64,000 nt of DNA from Paenibacillus sp. BK033. Its GTDB lineage: Bacteria > Bacillota > Bacilli > Paenibacillales > Paenibacillaceae. The stretch lies in NCBI RefSeq assembly GCF_004345425.1, contig NZ_SLVP01000002.1, forward strand, positions 496,001-560,000, given 5' to 3'. The translations under genes and the position numbers were made by a program. Shown piece after piece: positions 8,336 to 18,435 of this stretch (the stretch's first letter is position 1; every line of letters begins with the position of its first letter). Below the pieces are notes generated by a model, which was not told the origin of the DNA, searched no databases, and saw nothing but the letters and a program-made list of their open reading frames with translations.

Positions 8336-8548
8336 TTATTGTTGTTGTTTGTCCGCTGTTTGTTCAACTTGCACGATGTCATGGAAGATTTCCTCCAGGG
8401 CAACACCGACAAATTTACGGGATCTCGGGTTGCGAAGCTCGGATTTTTCACCGTTACGCAACATGCGCGCGCGTCTCGAAGCCGCAACTACAAGCGAATA
8501 TTTGCTATCTACTTTTTTCACCATTTCATCAATCGATGGATACAACAT
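8336..8548 (-). CDS. rpoZ: RNA polymerase omega subunit
   Basis: 70 residues, normal for Firmicute omega. It shows MLYPSIDEMVKKVDSKYSLV, the AASRRARML segment and FVGVALEEI, the conserved core that wraps the beta' C-terminus. It follows gmk by 17 bases in the conserved remA-gmk-rpoZ order. The strong terminator behind it means coaBC-priA, normally next in Bacillus, must have its own promoter here. Confidence 0.95.
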   Translation of the reverse strand: MLYPSIDEMVKKVDSKYSLVVAASRRARMLRNGEKSELRNPRSRKFVGVALEEIFHDIVQVEQTADKQQQ

Positions 8549-8565
8549 TGTTCTTCACCTCTCGC

Positions 8566-9183
8566 TCAGACTTTCTCGGTAGCAGCCGGCAGCTCTGCCA
8601 AATGGGAATAATACCGGTCTCTGCGGCAATGCTCAGCCACGATAATGCTTTGAATACGATGGCATGCGGCGTCAATCTCGTCGTTAACGACCGCATAATC
8701 ATAATGACGGATTAAGCTCATTTCTTCAACCGCTACCGTCATCCGGTTATTGATCGTATCCTGGGTTTCCGTTCCCCTGCCCGTAATGCGGGACTTCAAC
8801 TCATCCAGCGATGGAGGAAGCAGGAAAACAAACACGCCTTCCGGGAACTTCTCTTTCACCTTCAACGCGCCTTGCACTTCAATCTCGAGAATAACGTCCT
8901 TGCCGCTGGCAAGCGTACTCTCAACGAAATCGCGCGGAGTACCGTAGCAATTGCCCACATACTCGGCATGCTCAAGGAGCGCGTCTTTGGCGATCATCTC
9001 CTGGAACTGCTCTCTCGTCTTGAAGAAATAATTAATGCCATCGATTTCGCCTTGTCTTGGCTTCCGCGTCGTTGCCGAAACGGAATAGACAAGCTCAGGC
9101 ACCTTTTGGCGCAGGACGGAACACACGGTTCCTTTACCTACGCCTGAAGGTCCGGACAATACAATCAACAATCCCTTATCCAT
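8566..9183 (-). CDS. gmk: Guanylate kinase
   Basis: 205 residues; phosphorylates GMP to GDP with ATP. The P-loop is [10 protein letters not shown] at residues 10-19. GMP-binding signatures follow ([29 protein letters not shown]). The open frame runs farther upstream, but ATG at 9183 ([11 protein letters not shown]) is preceded by GGGGAG and lies 13 bases after the remA stop. It is in the conserved remA-gmk-rpoZ group. Confidence 0.95.
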   Translation of the reverse strand: MDKGLLIVLSGPSGVGKGTVCSVLRQKVPELVYSVSATTRKPRQGEIDGINYFFKTREQFQEMIAKDALLEHAEYVGNCYGTPRDFVESTLASGKDVILEIEVQGALKVKEKFPEGVFVFLLPPSLDELKSRITGRGTETQDTINNRMTVAVEEMSLIRHYDYAVVNDEIDAACHRIQSIIVAEHCRRDRYYSHLAELPAATEKV

Positions 9184-9196
9184 ATGACTCCCCGTG

Positions 9197-9457
9197 TTAT
9201 TCGTCGTTATCGTCATCCTTGGTCGACAAGCGGTGCGCAACCGTCTCGGGCTGCACGGCCGATAAAATGACATGATCGCTGTCCGTAATGATAACGGCGC
9301 GCGTGCGTCGTCCGTAAGTCGCGTCAATCAGCATATGCCTGTCGCGCGCTTCTTGAATGATCCTTTTAATTGGTGCCGACTCCGGACTAACAATTGAAAT
9401 AATGCGATTGGCCGAAACAATATTGCCGAAGCCGATATTAATAAGTTTAATAGCCAA
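9197..9457 (-). CDS. remA: Extracellular matrix regulator RemA (DUF370)
   Basis: 86 residues from a TTG start at 9457, preceded by GGAGGGGG. The protein reads (M)[20 protein letters not shown] and continues through [20 protein letters not shown], the hallmark of RemA. In Bacillus subtilis RemA is an arginine-rich DNA-binding ring that activates biofilm matrix and osmoprotection genes. The open frame continues about 90 codons upstream, but that stretch is not family-like. The yloC/yicC gene that normally precedes remA in Bacillus is missing here. Confidence 0.93.
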   Translation of the reverse strand: MAIKLINIGFGNIVSANRIISIVSPESAPIKRIIQEARDRHMLIDATYGRRTRAVIITDSDHVILSAVQPETVAHRLSTKDDDNDE

Positions 9458-9707
9458 GTCAGGTTCCCCCTCCGGTCTTCCTCGTGCAACTCCCGAATAA
9501 TCATATATTTGTATAAAAGTATTGGACCCTGATGGATTGCTCCACCCTGCCAAATAACGACAGAACCATTGCACTATTGTTGACGAAAAAAGTCCGGAGC
9601 ATACGTTCCGCGCCGCGCCTACACGCCTGTTCCCGCTATTCCGGAGACACTGCCTGTCCCGGGAAAGATGCAGCCGGTCAAACAGGCAGCCCGATCCATT
9701 GTTATAT

Positions 9708-9736
9708 AGTTTAATGGATTTTGAAGAAACGAACAA
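9708..9736 (-). promoter_or_regulatory. Candidate promoter for remA-gmk-rpoZ
   Basis: TTGTTC and TAAACT hexamers have a 17-base spacer in the 313-base gap before remA (9458-9770). It implies a leader of roughly 240 bases holding short GCCTGTT/AACAGGC inverted repeats (about 9624-9690). Nothing else was recognised in the gap, and no clear terminator follows the upstream gene, so readthrough is also possible. Confidence 0.35.
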
Positions 9737-9770
9737 GAGAAAACAAGAGAAATTGCGAAAACAGACTATT

Positions 9771-11669
9771 TTAGCGTCTTTGCACGCCTGTTTTCGCCCA
9801 TACGTACTCGGTCAGCTCTACCGCCATTTCGTAGAACATAAACGGCGTCATGAAGTAGATGCCCTTGAAATGACCGACGGCAATGTCGAGCAGCTCCCGG
9901 GAGATTCGAACGCCTTCCGCGCGTCCCGCCGCGCCTTCAAGTCCCGCCATCCTCTTCCGTACTTCATCGGGTAATTGGATGCCGGGGACCTCGTTATGCA
10001 GATATTCGGCATTGCGCCCGCTTGCAAGCGGCATAATGCCAATGAACACCGGAACGGGCAGATGCTTTGTCGCTTCCGCGATTTTCTCCATGAGAGCCGG
10101 ATCGTATACCGGCTGGGTCATAATATAATCCGCGCCGGAAGCGATCTTTTTCTCCAGCCGCTGGACCGCCTTGTCCAAATGCTTGACGTTTGGGTTAAAC
10201 GCCGCGCCTACGACGAATTTGGCTTTCTGCTTAAGCGGCTTGCCCGAGAAAGCGATGCCGTCGTTAAGCTGCTTTGTCATCCGGATCATCTCGAAGGAAG
10301 TAAGGTCGTATACCGAGCTGGAATCCGGCAAATCGCCGAAGCGCGCCGGATCTCCGGTTACCGCCAGCACATGGTCGATTCCGAGTGCGTCCAGCCCCAT
10401 CAGATGCGACTGCGTTCCAATCAGGTTGCGATCCCGGCAAGCAATATGAACGAGCGGGCGCAAACCGATTCGGTCCTTCACCAGCGCGGCAAGCGCCAGA
10501 TTGCTCATGCGGGTCACCGCCAGCGAGTTGTCCGCCATCGTAACGGCATCCGCTCCGCAGGCTTTAATGGCAGCCGCGCCGGCCATAAATTTCGCAATAT
10601 CGAGATCGCGCGGCGGATCCAGCTCGACAATGACCGTATGCCTTACTTTTACGGTGTCGACCAGCGATGGTTCCGAAACGATTGGCGTGTCCGCCCGCTC
10701 CCCGGAAGCATTCTTCACCACCTCGGCCGCTCCCGCCTCTATGACGATAACCTCCGCCTCCGGGGGGGCGGCAATCGCAACGGCTGCCGCGCCGCCTATC
10801 GGGGCATAATCCTCCAAAGCCCTCGCCATGGCCGCGATATGCTCCGGCGTTGTTCCGCAGCATCCGCCGATGATCCGAGCGCCGCGATCCGCGAATTGCA
10901 AAGCGGTCTCGGCAAAATAATCTGGCCCGGCCGAATACTTGTATTTGCCGTCAACATAATCCGGGATACCCGCGTTCGGAAAGATCGAAAGCGGCAGCTC
11001 TACCGGTCCGCCAATCGATTCAACCGCCCGCATGATTCCGTTTGGACCGCTCCGGCAATTGAAACCGACGACATCCGCTCCCTCATCCTTCAATAAAGCG
11101 AAGGCATCAAGCAAGCCCGTGCCGTCCTGCGTGCGTCCGACATCCTCCACCGCAAACTGGCAAAGCACAGGCAGCTGGGTCCTCTTGCGGGCAAGTCCCA
11201 GTGCCAGGCGCATTTCGTCAAAATCATAAAACGTTTCAAACAGAATTCCGTCCACGCCTTCGACAAGCAAAGCATCCAGCTGCCGCTCAAACGCATCGCT
11301 GACTTCGGATGTCCGCACATCCTTCAGCTTGCCGGCGCGGATCGAGCCAATAGCGCCAACCACGTAGGCATCCTCGCCAGCGGCCGCTTTCGAAATACGC
11401 ACCCCGGCACGGTTAATCGCTTCCATATCCGGCTCCAGACCGTATTTGGACAACTTGACCAAATTGGCCGAGAACGTATTGGTCTCGATGACGCGCGCGC
11501 CTGCTTCGTAGTACCGGCGATGCACGCCTTCAATGACATCCGGGCGGGTCATATTCAATTCTTCGTAAGAAACGCCGACAGGGAACCCCATCTGATACAG
11601 ATAGGTTCCCATTGCGCCGTCCCCGGTCAAGATACGCTGCTTAAGCTTCGTTCTTAAATCGGGCTTCAT
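9771..11669 (-). CDS. Bifunctional homocysteine S-methyltransferase / methylenetetrahydrofolate reductase
   Basis: About 632 residues, YitJ-like fusion. The N-terminal half (about 1-300) is a betaine/homocysteine methyltransferase barrel with [15 protein letters not shown] and zinc-ligand cysteines in VGFNCRSGP and [10 protein letters not shown]. The C-terminal half (about 345-630) is a MetF-type reductase ([38 protein letters not shown]). Together they would make methyl-folate and methylate homocysteine to methionine. ATG at 11669 fits the AGGGAG site better than ATG at 11675. It is 12 bases or less behind dapF, so the two are cotranscribed. No S-box riboswitch was seen upstream. Confidence 0.9.
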   Translation of the reverse strand: MKPDLRTKLKQRILTGDGAMGTYLYQMGFPVGVSYEELNMTRPDVIEGVHRRYYEAGARVIETNTFSANLVKLSKYGLEPDMEAINRAGVRISKAAAGEDAYVVGAIGSIRAGKLKDVRTSEVSDAFERQLDALLVEGVDGILFETFYDFDEMRLALGLARKRTQLPVLCQFAVEDVGRTQDGTGLLDAFALLKDEGADVVGFNCRSGPNGIMRAVESIGGPVELPLSIFPNAGIPDYVDGKYKYSAGPDYFAETALQFADRGARIIGGCCGTTPEHIAAMARALEDYAPIGGAAAVAIAAPPEAEVIVIEAGAAEVVKNASGERADTPIVSEPSLVDTVKVRHTVIVELDPPRDLDIAKFMAGAAAIKACGADAVTMADNSLAVTRMSNLALAALVKDRIGLRPLVHIACRDRNLIGTQSHLMGLDALGIDHVLAVTGDPARFGDLPDSSSVYDLTSFEMIRMTKQLNDGIAFSGKPLKQKAKFVVGAAFNPNVKHLDKAVQRLEKKIASGADYIMTQPVYDPALMEKIAEATKHLPVPVFIGIMPLASGRNAEYLHNEVPGIQLPDEVRKRMAGLEGAAGRAEGVRISRELLDIAVGHFKGIYFMTPFMFYEMAVELTEYVWAKTGVQRR

Positions 11670-11681
11670 ATTCATTTCTCC

Positions 11682-12518
11682 CTATTCCCATTCGCCGCGG
11701 TATACTTCGGCTGCAGGTCCAGTCATATAAACATGATTATCCGCTTCATTCCACTCGATCGTCAGGTCGCCGCCTTTAAGCGTTACGACCGCCGTGCGGT
11801 CCGTTAAGCCGTTCAGCACTGAGGATACGACCGTTGCGCACGCGCCGGTGCCGCAAGCCAGCGTAGGTCCGGCACCGCGCTCCCATACGCGCATTTCCGC
11901 GTGTTCGCGGGAGGTTACGGTAACGAATTCCACATTGATCCTGCGCGGGAACATCGGATGCGTCTCGAGCTTTGGCCCCCAAGTCGCAAGATCAAAGCTG
12001 GCCGCATCGTCCACGTAAATGACGCAATGCGGGTTGCCCATCGATACCGCGGTGAACCGGAATTCCCGGCCGTCCACTTCAATCGGGTGCTCGATAACGC
12101 GTTCTTCGTCCACCGTTGTAGGCACCTGCAGGCCGTTCAGAATCGGCTCGCCCATATCCACGCGCACCTGCCGCACTTTGCCGTCCGCCACTTCCAGCTG
12201 AACCGTCTGGGCGCCGGCGCCAAGCGTTTCGATCGTTAATTCCTCTTTATCCGTAAGACCGTTGTCGTAAATGTATTTCGCCGCGCAGCGAATCGCGTTG
12301 CCGCACTGCTCCGCCTCCGAGCCGTCGGAGTTGATGATGCGCATGCGGAAATCCGCCACTTCCGAAGGAAGGATGTACACCAGCCCGTCTGCGCCGATGC
12401 CGAAAAACCGGTTGCAGCGGTCTATAGCCAGCTCCGCTGCATTGCCCGGCAGCTGCCGCTCGCCGGCGATTACGATAAAATCATTCCCCAAACCATGCAT
12501 TTTTGTAAATTTCGTCAT
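11682..12518 (-). CDS. dapF: Diaminopimelate epimerase
   Basis: 278 residues. It interconverts LL- and meso-diaminopimelate for lysine and peptidoglycan synthesis. The paired catalytic cysteines are Cys72 (EQCGNAIRC) and Cys222 (ACGTGACA), and the N-terminus TKMHGLGNDFIV is diagnostic. The start is an ATG after GGGGGAAC. It is first in a two-gene unit with the methyltransferase/MTHFR; neither belongs to the syntenic Bacillus cluster between yloB and remA, so the pair looks inserted. Confidence 0.95.
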   Translation of the reverse strand: MTKFTKMHGLGNDFIVIAGERQLPGNAAELAIDRCNRFFGIGADGLVYILPSEVADFRMRIINSDGSEAEQCGNAIRCAAKYIYDNGLTDKEELTIETLGAGAQTVQLEVADGKVRQVRVDMGEPILNGLQVPTTVDEERVIEHPIEVDGREFRFTAVSMGNPHCVIYVDDAASFDLATWGPKLETHPMFPRRINVEFVTVTSREHAEMRVWERGAGPTLACGTGACATVVSSVLNGLTDRTAVVTLKGGDLTIEWNEADNHVYMTGPAAEVYRGEWE

Positions 12519-12630
12519 GGTGTTCCCCCTTTACTGCAGCCAATGGATAAAATAAGCTATCATTTTTCCTTAGCATACCGCAAAGCAAAGGGAAACGCTA
12601 TTCATAATTCCGATCATCGTTTGTACTTCG

Positions 12631-15405
12631 TTACACATTTTTGAACGCCATTTTGGCCGGTTTGTTCTTAGGCTTGCTGGTTCCAAGCACGCTTCCGATG
12701 CCCATCAGGAAGGTCGGAATGCCGGCGGCCACGAATACCAGGCACCATTCGCGGAAATTAAGCGGCACCGTCTTGAAGATCGGCTGAAGCATCGGAATGT
12801 AGAGCACCCCGATCATCAGAATCAAAGACGATAGAACGGCAAGCACCAGGTAACGGTTCTGAAACAGGTTGCGGTGGAAAATGGATCGCGAGCTGCGGCA
12901 GTCGAATACGTGAATGAGCTGAGCCAAGACCAATGTGGCAAATGCGACCGTCTGCGCCTTGGTAAGCTGCTCGGCGGCCGTACCCGGAGCAAGCTTGAGC
13001 GTAATCCAGAAGGCGCCTAGCGTGCATACGCCGATCAATACGCCGCGGCTGATGATCTTCCAGCCAAGCCGTCTTGCAAACACGCTTTCCTTTGCCGAAC
13101 GCGGCTTCTGCTGCATCAGATCCTTCTCCGCCTGGTCGACTCCGAGCGCCATGGCCGGCAGACCGTCCGTCACCAGATTCACCCATAAAATCTGAATCGG
13201 CACGAGCGGAAGCGGAAGACCCGCCATCATCGCCAGGAACATCGTCAGAATCTCGCCGACGTTGGAGGCCAGCAGGTAACGGATGAATTTGCGGATATTC
13301 TCGTAGATGCTCCGGCCTTCTTCGATGGCCGACACGATGGTCGCAAAGTTGTCGTCGCTTAATACAAGCGCGGAAGCTTCCTTGGAGACGTCCGTGCCGG
13401 TAATGCCCATTGCGATGCCGATATCGGCGGCTTTGATAGCCGGAGCGTCGTTTACGCCGTCGCCGGTCATGGCAACGACATGCCCTTTTCTTTGCAGGGA
13501 TTTGACGATCCGGAGCTTATGTTCCGGCGATACGCGGGCATAGACATAGATGTTGTCCACATGCTTGTCGAGCTGATCATCCGTCATATTTTCCAGCTGA
13601 CTGCCGCTCAGCGCTACTCCGCCGCGAGGCATGATGCCAAGCTGGTGGGCGATCGCTTCGGCGGTCAACTGATGGTCGCCCGTAATCATTACCGTCTTGA
13701 TGCCTGCTCGGCGGCAGGTCGCAATCGCATCGCGCACCTCGCGGCGCGGCGGGTCGATCATGCCGGTGAGGCCAACAAATACAAGATGGCATTCCACGTC
13801 GCTTTCCGTCTCCGCCGCTTCGCCGCTGCGGATATCCCGGTAAGCGAGGCCAAGCACGCGCAGCGCGTTTTGCGCCATCTGTTCGGCGGCATCCGCGCAT
13901 TTTTTCTTGAGCGTAGCGGTAAACGGCACAACCTTGCCGTCCCATAATACGTAGCTGCAATGATCCATCAGCATGTCGGAGGCGCCTTTCGTATAGACGA
14001 CCCTGCCGCCCTGATGCGAGACCAGCACGCTCATCCGCTTCCGTTCGGAATCAAACGGGAATTCCTTTTCCCTCTTATATAAGCCCTCCAGCGATTTGGC
14101 GGACAGCCCGAGCTTCGCTGCGAGAACGGTAAGGGCTCCTTCCGTCGGATCTCCCTTTAGCACCCATTCCTCTTGCGGCTCTTTGCTTTTCCGCTTCTTC
14201 GAATCCTGCTGCTCCGCCTGCGTAACGGTTGCGTTATTGCATAGCGCCGAAATCTGCAGGAGACGCTTGAGGGCAATATCATGCTTTACGTCCACCATGG
14301 AGCCATCCTCGAAAGCAGCTCCGACCGGCTCATAACCCTCGCCCGTCACCTGAAGATGCCGCCCGCCCAGCCAAACGTTCGTGACGGTCATTTTATTTTG
14401 CGTAAGCGTGCCGGTCTTGTCGGAGCAGATCACCGAAGCGCAGCCCAACGTTTCCACGGAAGGCAGCTTGCGGACGATCGCTTTCCGTTTAATCATCCGC
14501 TGTACGCCAAGAGCCAGCGCAATCGTAACGATGGCCGGAAGCCCTTCCGGAATAGCGGCAACCGCAAGGCTGACACCGGCCAGAAACATGCCGTAGGCAG
14601 GCTGTCCATGCAGAATGCCGGCAACAACAACCATAATCGTAAGTCCGATCGCAACGGCGATTAAGATTTTTCCAAGCTGCTCCAGTCTGTGCTGAAGCGG
14701 CGTTTCCATCGATTCGGTCTGCTGAATAAGGCCGGCGATTTTACCCATTTCCGTTTCCATGCCCGTCCGGACAACAACCCCTTTGGCTGTTCCGCGGGTA
14801 AGCATGGTCCCCATAAAGCCCAGATTCCGCTGGTCGCCAAGCGGCAGCTCCTCTTCATGAATAGCCGCGGCATGCTTGCCGACCGGTACCGATTCGCCTG
14901 TCAGGGCGGATTCCTCGGCATAGCAGCTGTTCGCTTCGATCAGCCGGATATCGGCGGGAATGCGGTCGCCGCTCTCGAGCAGAATAACATCCCCTTTAAC
15001 CAACTCTTTGGCCGCTATCATCACCTGCTGTCCGCCGCGAATCACTTTTGCCGTAGGCGCGGACAATTCCTTGAGGGCACTAAGCGACTTTTCCGCACGG
15101 AATTCCTGAATGAAGCCCAATACCGCATTAATCGCGATAATGGCCACAATCGTCACGGCATCCAAATATTCGCCCAAGAGTCCCGATATGAGAGTAGCGC
15201 CCATTAGCACAAGCACCATGAAATCTTTGAATTGATTCAGGAAAAGCATAACCGGGGAAATGCGCTCGCCCTCCGCCAGCTCGTTTCGCCCGTTCTTCGA
15301 CAGCCTGTCTTCTGCTTCCGATGCAGACAGCCCTTGCGCAAGCGAGCTGCCCAGCTTATTCGCCAGCTCGCCCGCCTCCATTTGGTGCCATTTCAATTGT
15401 TCCAT
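12631..15405 (-). CDS. Calcium-translocating P-type ATPase (SERCA type)
   Basis: 924 residues, P2A ATPase resembling Bacillus YloB. Seen are the actuator TGES at 169-172, the membrane motif AAIPEGLPA (PEGLP at 286-290), the phosphorylated Asp329 in [16 protein letters not shown] in the N domain, and the hinge [12 protein letters not shown]. About ten membrane segments are apparent, ending with a C-terminal bundle. It should pump Ca2+ (possibly Mn2+) out of the cell using ATP. It is divergent from rqcH, as in the Bacillus yloA/yloB pair. Its stop lies about 110 bases downstream of the dapF control region. Confidence 0.93.
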   Translation of the reverse strand: MEQLKWHQMEAGELANKLGSSLAQGLSASEAEDRLSKNGRNELAEGERISPVMLFLNQFKDFMVLVLMGATLISGLLGEYLDAVTIVAIIAINAVLGFIQEFRAEKSLSALKELSAPTAKVIRGGQQVMIAAKELVKGDVILLESGDRIPADIRLIEANSCYAEESALTGESVPVGKHAAAIHEEELPLGDQRNLGFMGTMLTRGTAKGVVVRTGMETEMGKIAGLIQQTESMETPLQHRLEQLGKILIAVAIGLTIMVVVAGILHGQPAYGMFLAGVSLAVAAIPEGLPAIVTIALALGVQRMIKRKAIVRKLPSVETLGCASVICSDKTGTLTQNKMTVTNVWLGGRHLQVTGEGYEPVGAAFEDGSMVDVKHDIALKRLLQISALCNNATVTQAEQQDSKKRKSKEPQEEWVLKGDPTEGALTVLAAKLGLSAKSLEGLYKREKEFPFDSERKRMSVLVSHQGGRVVYTKGASDMLMDHCSYVLWDGKVVPFTATLKKKCADAAEQMAQNALRVLGLAYRDIRSGEAAETESDVECHLVFVGLTGMIDPPRREVRDAIATCRRAGIKTVMITGDHQLTAEAIAHQLGIMPRGGVALSGSQLENMTDDQLDKHVDNIYVYARVSPEHKLRIVKSLQRKGHVVAMTGDGVNDAPAIKAADIGIAMGITGTDVSKEASALVLSDDNFATIVSAIEEGRSIYENIRKFIRYLLASNVGEILTMFLAMMAGLPLPLVPIQILWVNLVTDGLPAMALGVDQAEKDLMQQKPRSAKESVFARRLGWKIISRGVLIGVCTLGAFWITLKLAPGTAAEQLTKAQTVAFATLVLAQLIHVFDCRSSRSIFHRNLFQNRYLVLAVLSSLILMIGVLYIPMLQPIFKTVPLNFREWCLVFVAAGIPTFLMGIGSVLGTSKPKNKPAKMAFKNV

Positions 15406-15563
15406 TGTACGACTCCCTCCCGTATATGCCGAGCGCTCTCGGACAGCCTCTCAAGCCTAAATGTATTCGGACAAACTGCAAAATATCCCACTTAAAGACT
15501 TAAGTTTTTGGTTTAACTATGGCATGATAGAGAAAGACATTGAAAAAGGAGACTTAAACCCTC

Positions 15564-17303
15564 ATGGCCTTAGACGGCATTGTTATTCACGCAGTAGTTG
15601 AAGAGCTTCAGCGCTGCATAGGCGCTCGCATTCATAAAATCCACCAGCCGACGGACAATGATCTCGTATTCAGCATCCGCGGCGCCGGGGCGCAGGGCAA
15701 GCTGCTCCTGTCCGCCAATCCGACGTACCCGCGCGTTCATTGGACGAATGCTTCATACGTTAATCCGCTGGAAGCACCGATGTTCTGCATGCTGATGCGC
15801 AAATATTGCGAAGGCGCAACGATTGAAGCAGTCAAACAAATCGGACGCGAACGGATTATCCATATCGACGTCCGGCACCGCGATGAGCTTGGCGATATCT
15901 CGCTCAAGACGATCGTTATTGAAATTATGGGACGCCACAGCAACCTTATTTTGCTGGACCCCGCAACCGGGACGATTCATGACGGCATCCATCACGTCAC
16001 GCCTGCCATCAGTACATTCCGGATTGTTATGCCGGGCAGCAAATACACCGCCCCGCCCGATCAAGGAAAGACGGATCCTCTTGCCATAGCAAGCGAAAAG
16101 GAATTTCTGGCCGTGCTCGGGCAGCATGCGGAGGAAAGCCAAGAGAGCCTGCCGCCTCAGCGGCAGCTTGTTCAGGCCTTTAGCGGACTAAGCCCTCTGC
16201 TCGCCAAAGAGATGGTATTCCGCGCGGAGAGAGCAAGCAGCAGCCTCTGGGACAGCTTCCAGGCGCTGATGAACGAAGTCCGGGCGCATGCCTACGCGCC
16301 AACCATAGCGGTGGATGCGAACGGCAAAGCCTACTTCTCCGTAACTCCACTGACCCACGTGCAAGGTTCTTCCGAGCATTTTGCTTCCATCAGCGAATGC
16401 CTGGAGGCCTTCTATGGCGATAAAGCGGAACGGGATACGGTTAAGCAGCGTGCCCTTGATCTCATCCGGTTCGTCCAGAATGAGAAGGTCAAGAACGAGA
16501 AGAAGATAGAAAAGCTGAAGGAAACGGTCGAGGAAGCGCAAGACGCCGATAAATACCGCGTCATGGGCGAGCTTCTGACCGCCTACATGCATCAGATCAA
16601 CCGCGGGGACACATCGGTCGAGCTGATCAACTTCTATGACGAAGAGCAGGCAATGGTTACGATCGAGCTGGACCCTCAGCTTACGCCGTCGGATAATGCG
16701 CAGCGCTATTTCCGCAAATATACGAAGCAAAAGAACAGTATCGCTGTCGTTGAAGAGCAAATGGCTATCGCCCAAAGCGAGATCACTTATATGGAAACGC
16801 TGCTGCAGCAGCTGGACAATGCATCGCTCGCCGATATCGAGGAGATCAGGGATGAGCTTGTGGAGCAGGGTTATCTTCGCAGCAGGGTAAAGCGCGGTCC
16901 AAAGCGGAAAAAACCGGCTCGCCCAACCCTGATTTGCTACACTTCTTCCGAAGGCGTCAGCATCTATGTCGGCAAGAACAATACGCAGAACGAATACTTA
17001 ACGAACCGGCTTGCTTCTCCTTCGGATGTTTGGCTTCATACGAAGGATATTCCGGGCTCCCATGTCGTCATCCGCGGAGGCGACTTTGGGGATGCCACCT
17101 TGGAGGAAGCGGCAATGCTGTCCGGCTATTACAGCCAGGCACGGCAATCCAGCCAAATCCCGGTCGATTACACGTTTATCCGCCATGTCCGCAAGCCAAG
17201 CGGGGCTAAACCGGGCTTTGTGATTTACGACCACCAGAAGACCCTGTATATTACTCCTGATGAGCAACGAATCAAAGCGATGCCTTCGCGCAGCGTGAAT
17301 TAA
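15564..17303 (+). CDS. rqcH: Ribosome quality control protein RqcH (NFACT family)
   Basis: 579 residues in standard order: NFACT-N (MALDGIVIHAVVEEL), a charged coiled coil around 300-440 (NEKVKNEKKIEKLKETVEEA), and NFACT-R near the end (GVSIYVGKNNTQNEYLTNRL, DVWLHTKDIPGSHVVIR). RqcH binds stalled 50S subunits and recruits tRNA-Ala to add C-terminal alanine tails. The residues that seem to correspond to the Asp-Arg tRNA motif read Glu96-Arg97 (IGRERII). The start ATG follows AAAGGAGA. It was formerly annotated as a fibronectin-binding protein. Confidence 0.93.
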   Translation: MALDGIVIHAVVEELQRCIGARIHKIHQPTDNDLVFSIRGAGAQGKLLLSANPTYPRVHWTNASYVNPLEAPMFCMLMRKYCEGATIEAVKQIGRERIIHIDVRHRDELGDISLKTIVIEIMGRHSNLILLDPATGTIHDGIHHVTPAISTFRIVMPGSKYTAPPDQGKTDPLAIASEKEFLAVLGQHAEESQESLPPQRQLVQAFSGLSPLLAKEMVFRAERASSSLWDSFQALMNEVRAHAYAPTIAVDANGKAYFSVTPLTHVQGSSEHFASISECLEAFYGDKAERDTVKQRALDLIRFVQNEKVKNEKKIEKLKETVEEAQDADKYRVMGELLTAYMHQINRGDTSVELINFYDEEQAMVTIELDPQLTPSDNAQRYFRKYTKQKNSIAVVEEQMAIAQSEITYMETLLQQLDNASLADIEEIRDELVEQGYLRSRVKRGPKRKKPARPTLICYTSSEGVSIYVGKNNTQNEYLTNRLASPSDVWLHTKDIPGSHVVIRGGDFGDATLEEAAMLSGYYSQARQSSQIPVDYTFIRHVRKPSGAKPGFVIYDHQKTLYITPDEQRIKAMPSRSVN

Positions 17304-17318
17304 GAGCGTCTCAAACGG

Positions 17319-17362
17319 CAAGCAGCCCGTCCTTCAAAGAGGACGGGCTGCTTGTTCGTTCA
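17319..17362 (+). terminator. Terminator of rqcH
   Basis: A 15-base-pair stem (CAAGCAGCCCGTCCT / AGGACGGGCTGCTTG) with a 6-base loop and a T-containing tail lies 15 bases after the rqcH stop. Confidence 0.85.
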
Positions 17363-17768
17363 TGGCCTTTCACCTTTATTCTGATACGAAGCTGAAAATT
17401 AGAAAACTTTAACTAACGGTTCCCCCTCTAAATCCTCGATTTGGAAAAAACTCATCTTCCAACAATTTATAAGCCTTATTTTCCCTTTCTGATTTTAAAC
17501 ATCCAAACTCAATTCGATTACCATTGCATAATTTTCACTTTCAGCCTAATTAATCATTTATTCTCGATTTTATTAACATTTTATTCAATATAGGATTATT
17601 AAGGATTAATAAAAGAATATTTATTTTATTGTTTTAAAATAGAATTGGTAACTTTTATTAGCTGACTACACCGATAGAAAGTCATTAGTATAAAAGTGCC
17701 AAACAAAACTTGAACTGGCAGCCTACACGCTTTCCTGCACAAAAAAGCCATATGGGAGGAATACATAC
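17363..17768. other. AT-rich spacer before the NlpC/P60 gene
   Basis: About 400 bases, clearly AT-richer than the surroundings between about 17390 and 17700, with no credible ORF. A TATAAA at 17689-17694 is a plausible -10 for the downstream gene, but no good -35 is seen. GGGAGGA at 17753-17759 is that gene's ribosome site. Confidence 0.5.
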
Positions 17769-18353
17769 ATGACGAAAAAAACGATTTTCAAAAAAGGGAT
17801 CATCACTTTGGCAGGCGTTATTGCTTTAACCGGTGCTGTACAAGCCCCTGCACTGGGAGTAACCACCCCTAAGGCGGCAGCGGCAACCGCGACCCAAAGC
17901 ACGCAGCTCAGCAAACTGATTGCGAAAGGCAAAACCCAGCTTGGCGTAAAATGGCGCAGCGGTGTGCAGAAGGCCGGCTACGGCTTTGACTGCTCCAACT
18001 TTACTTCCTGGGTATACAGCAGCACGCTCGGAATCAAGTTTTCCAGCGCTTCCCGCACGCAGCGTTACAGCAGCAGCATCGGCAAGCAAGTGATCGTTGA
18101 TTCCAAAAATAAATATAAGAATCTGAAGGTCGGAGACCTGCTGTTCTTTAAAAACTCGGCCGACCCCGGTGACGGTTCGTTAAATCGTTCCACAAGCGGA
18201 GGCGGCGGTCACGTCGGCATTTACGCCGGCGTCGTCAACGGCAAGCATTACATCCTTCAATGCGGCGGCGGACGCGCGAAAGTAACTTACGAGCCAATGG
18301 AAGGCACATGGTTCGCCTCTTCGCTGGTTTACGCGAAAAGAATCGTAAACTAA
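17769..18353 (+). CDS. Secreted NlpC/P60 cell-wall hydrolase
   Basis: 194 residues. A signal peptide (KKTIFKKG then a hydrophobic stretch, likely cleaved near the AAAATA region at about 36-41) is followed by one NlpC/P60 domain. Catalytic Cys75 lies in GFDCSNFTSWVY and His148 in GGGGHVGIYAG; the third polar residue is probably in YILQCGG. It should cleave peptide stems in peptidoglycan. There is no separate cell-wall-binding repeat (LysM or SH3), so it is a minimal secreted enzyme. It stands alone between an AT-rich spacer and a shared terminator. Confidence 0.88.
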   Translation: MTKKTIFKKGIITLAGVIALTGAVQAPALGVTTPKAAAATATQSTQLSKLIAKGKTQLGVKWRSGVQKAGYGFDCSNFTSWVYSSTLGIKFSSASRTQRYSSSIGKQVIVDSKNKYKNLKVGDLLFFKNSADPGDGSLNRSTSGGGGHVGIYAGVVNGKHYILQCGGGRAKVTYEPMEGTWFASSLVYAKRIVN

Positions 18354-18380
18354 ACTTAACTAAACCGACCGGCATATATT

Positions 18381-18427
18381 AAAAAATAGCGGCGTAAGGG
18401 ATATCATCACCCTGCACCGCTATTTTT
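18381..18427. terminator. Bidirectional terminator between NlpC/P60 and PHP genes
   Basis: Inverted repeat AAAATAGCGG...CCGCTATTTT with an inner GGG/CCC pairing, between convergent genes and with A/T runs on both ends. Confidence 0.8.
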
Positions 18428-18435
18428 CGTCAAAG

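Noticed and set aside
9975..11096. 373-codon plus-strand frame
   Set aside because: Antisense to the homocysteine methyltransferase/MTHFR gene, and Arg/His-rich like other shadows.
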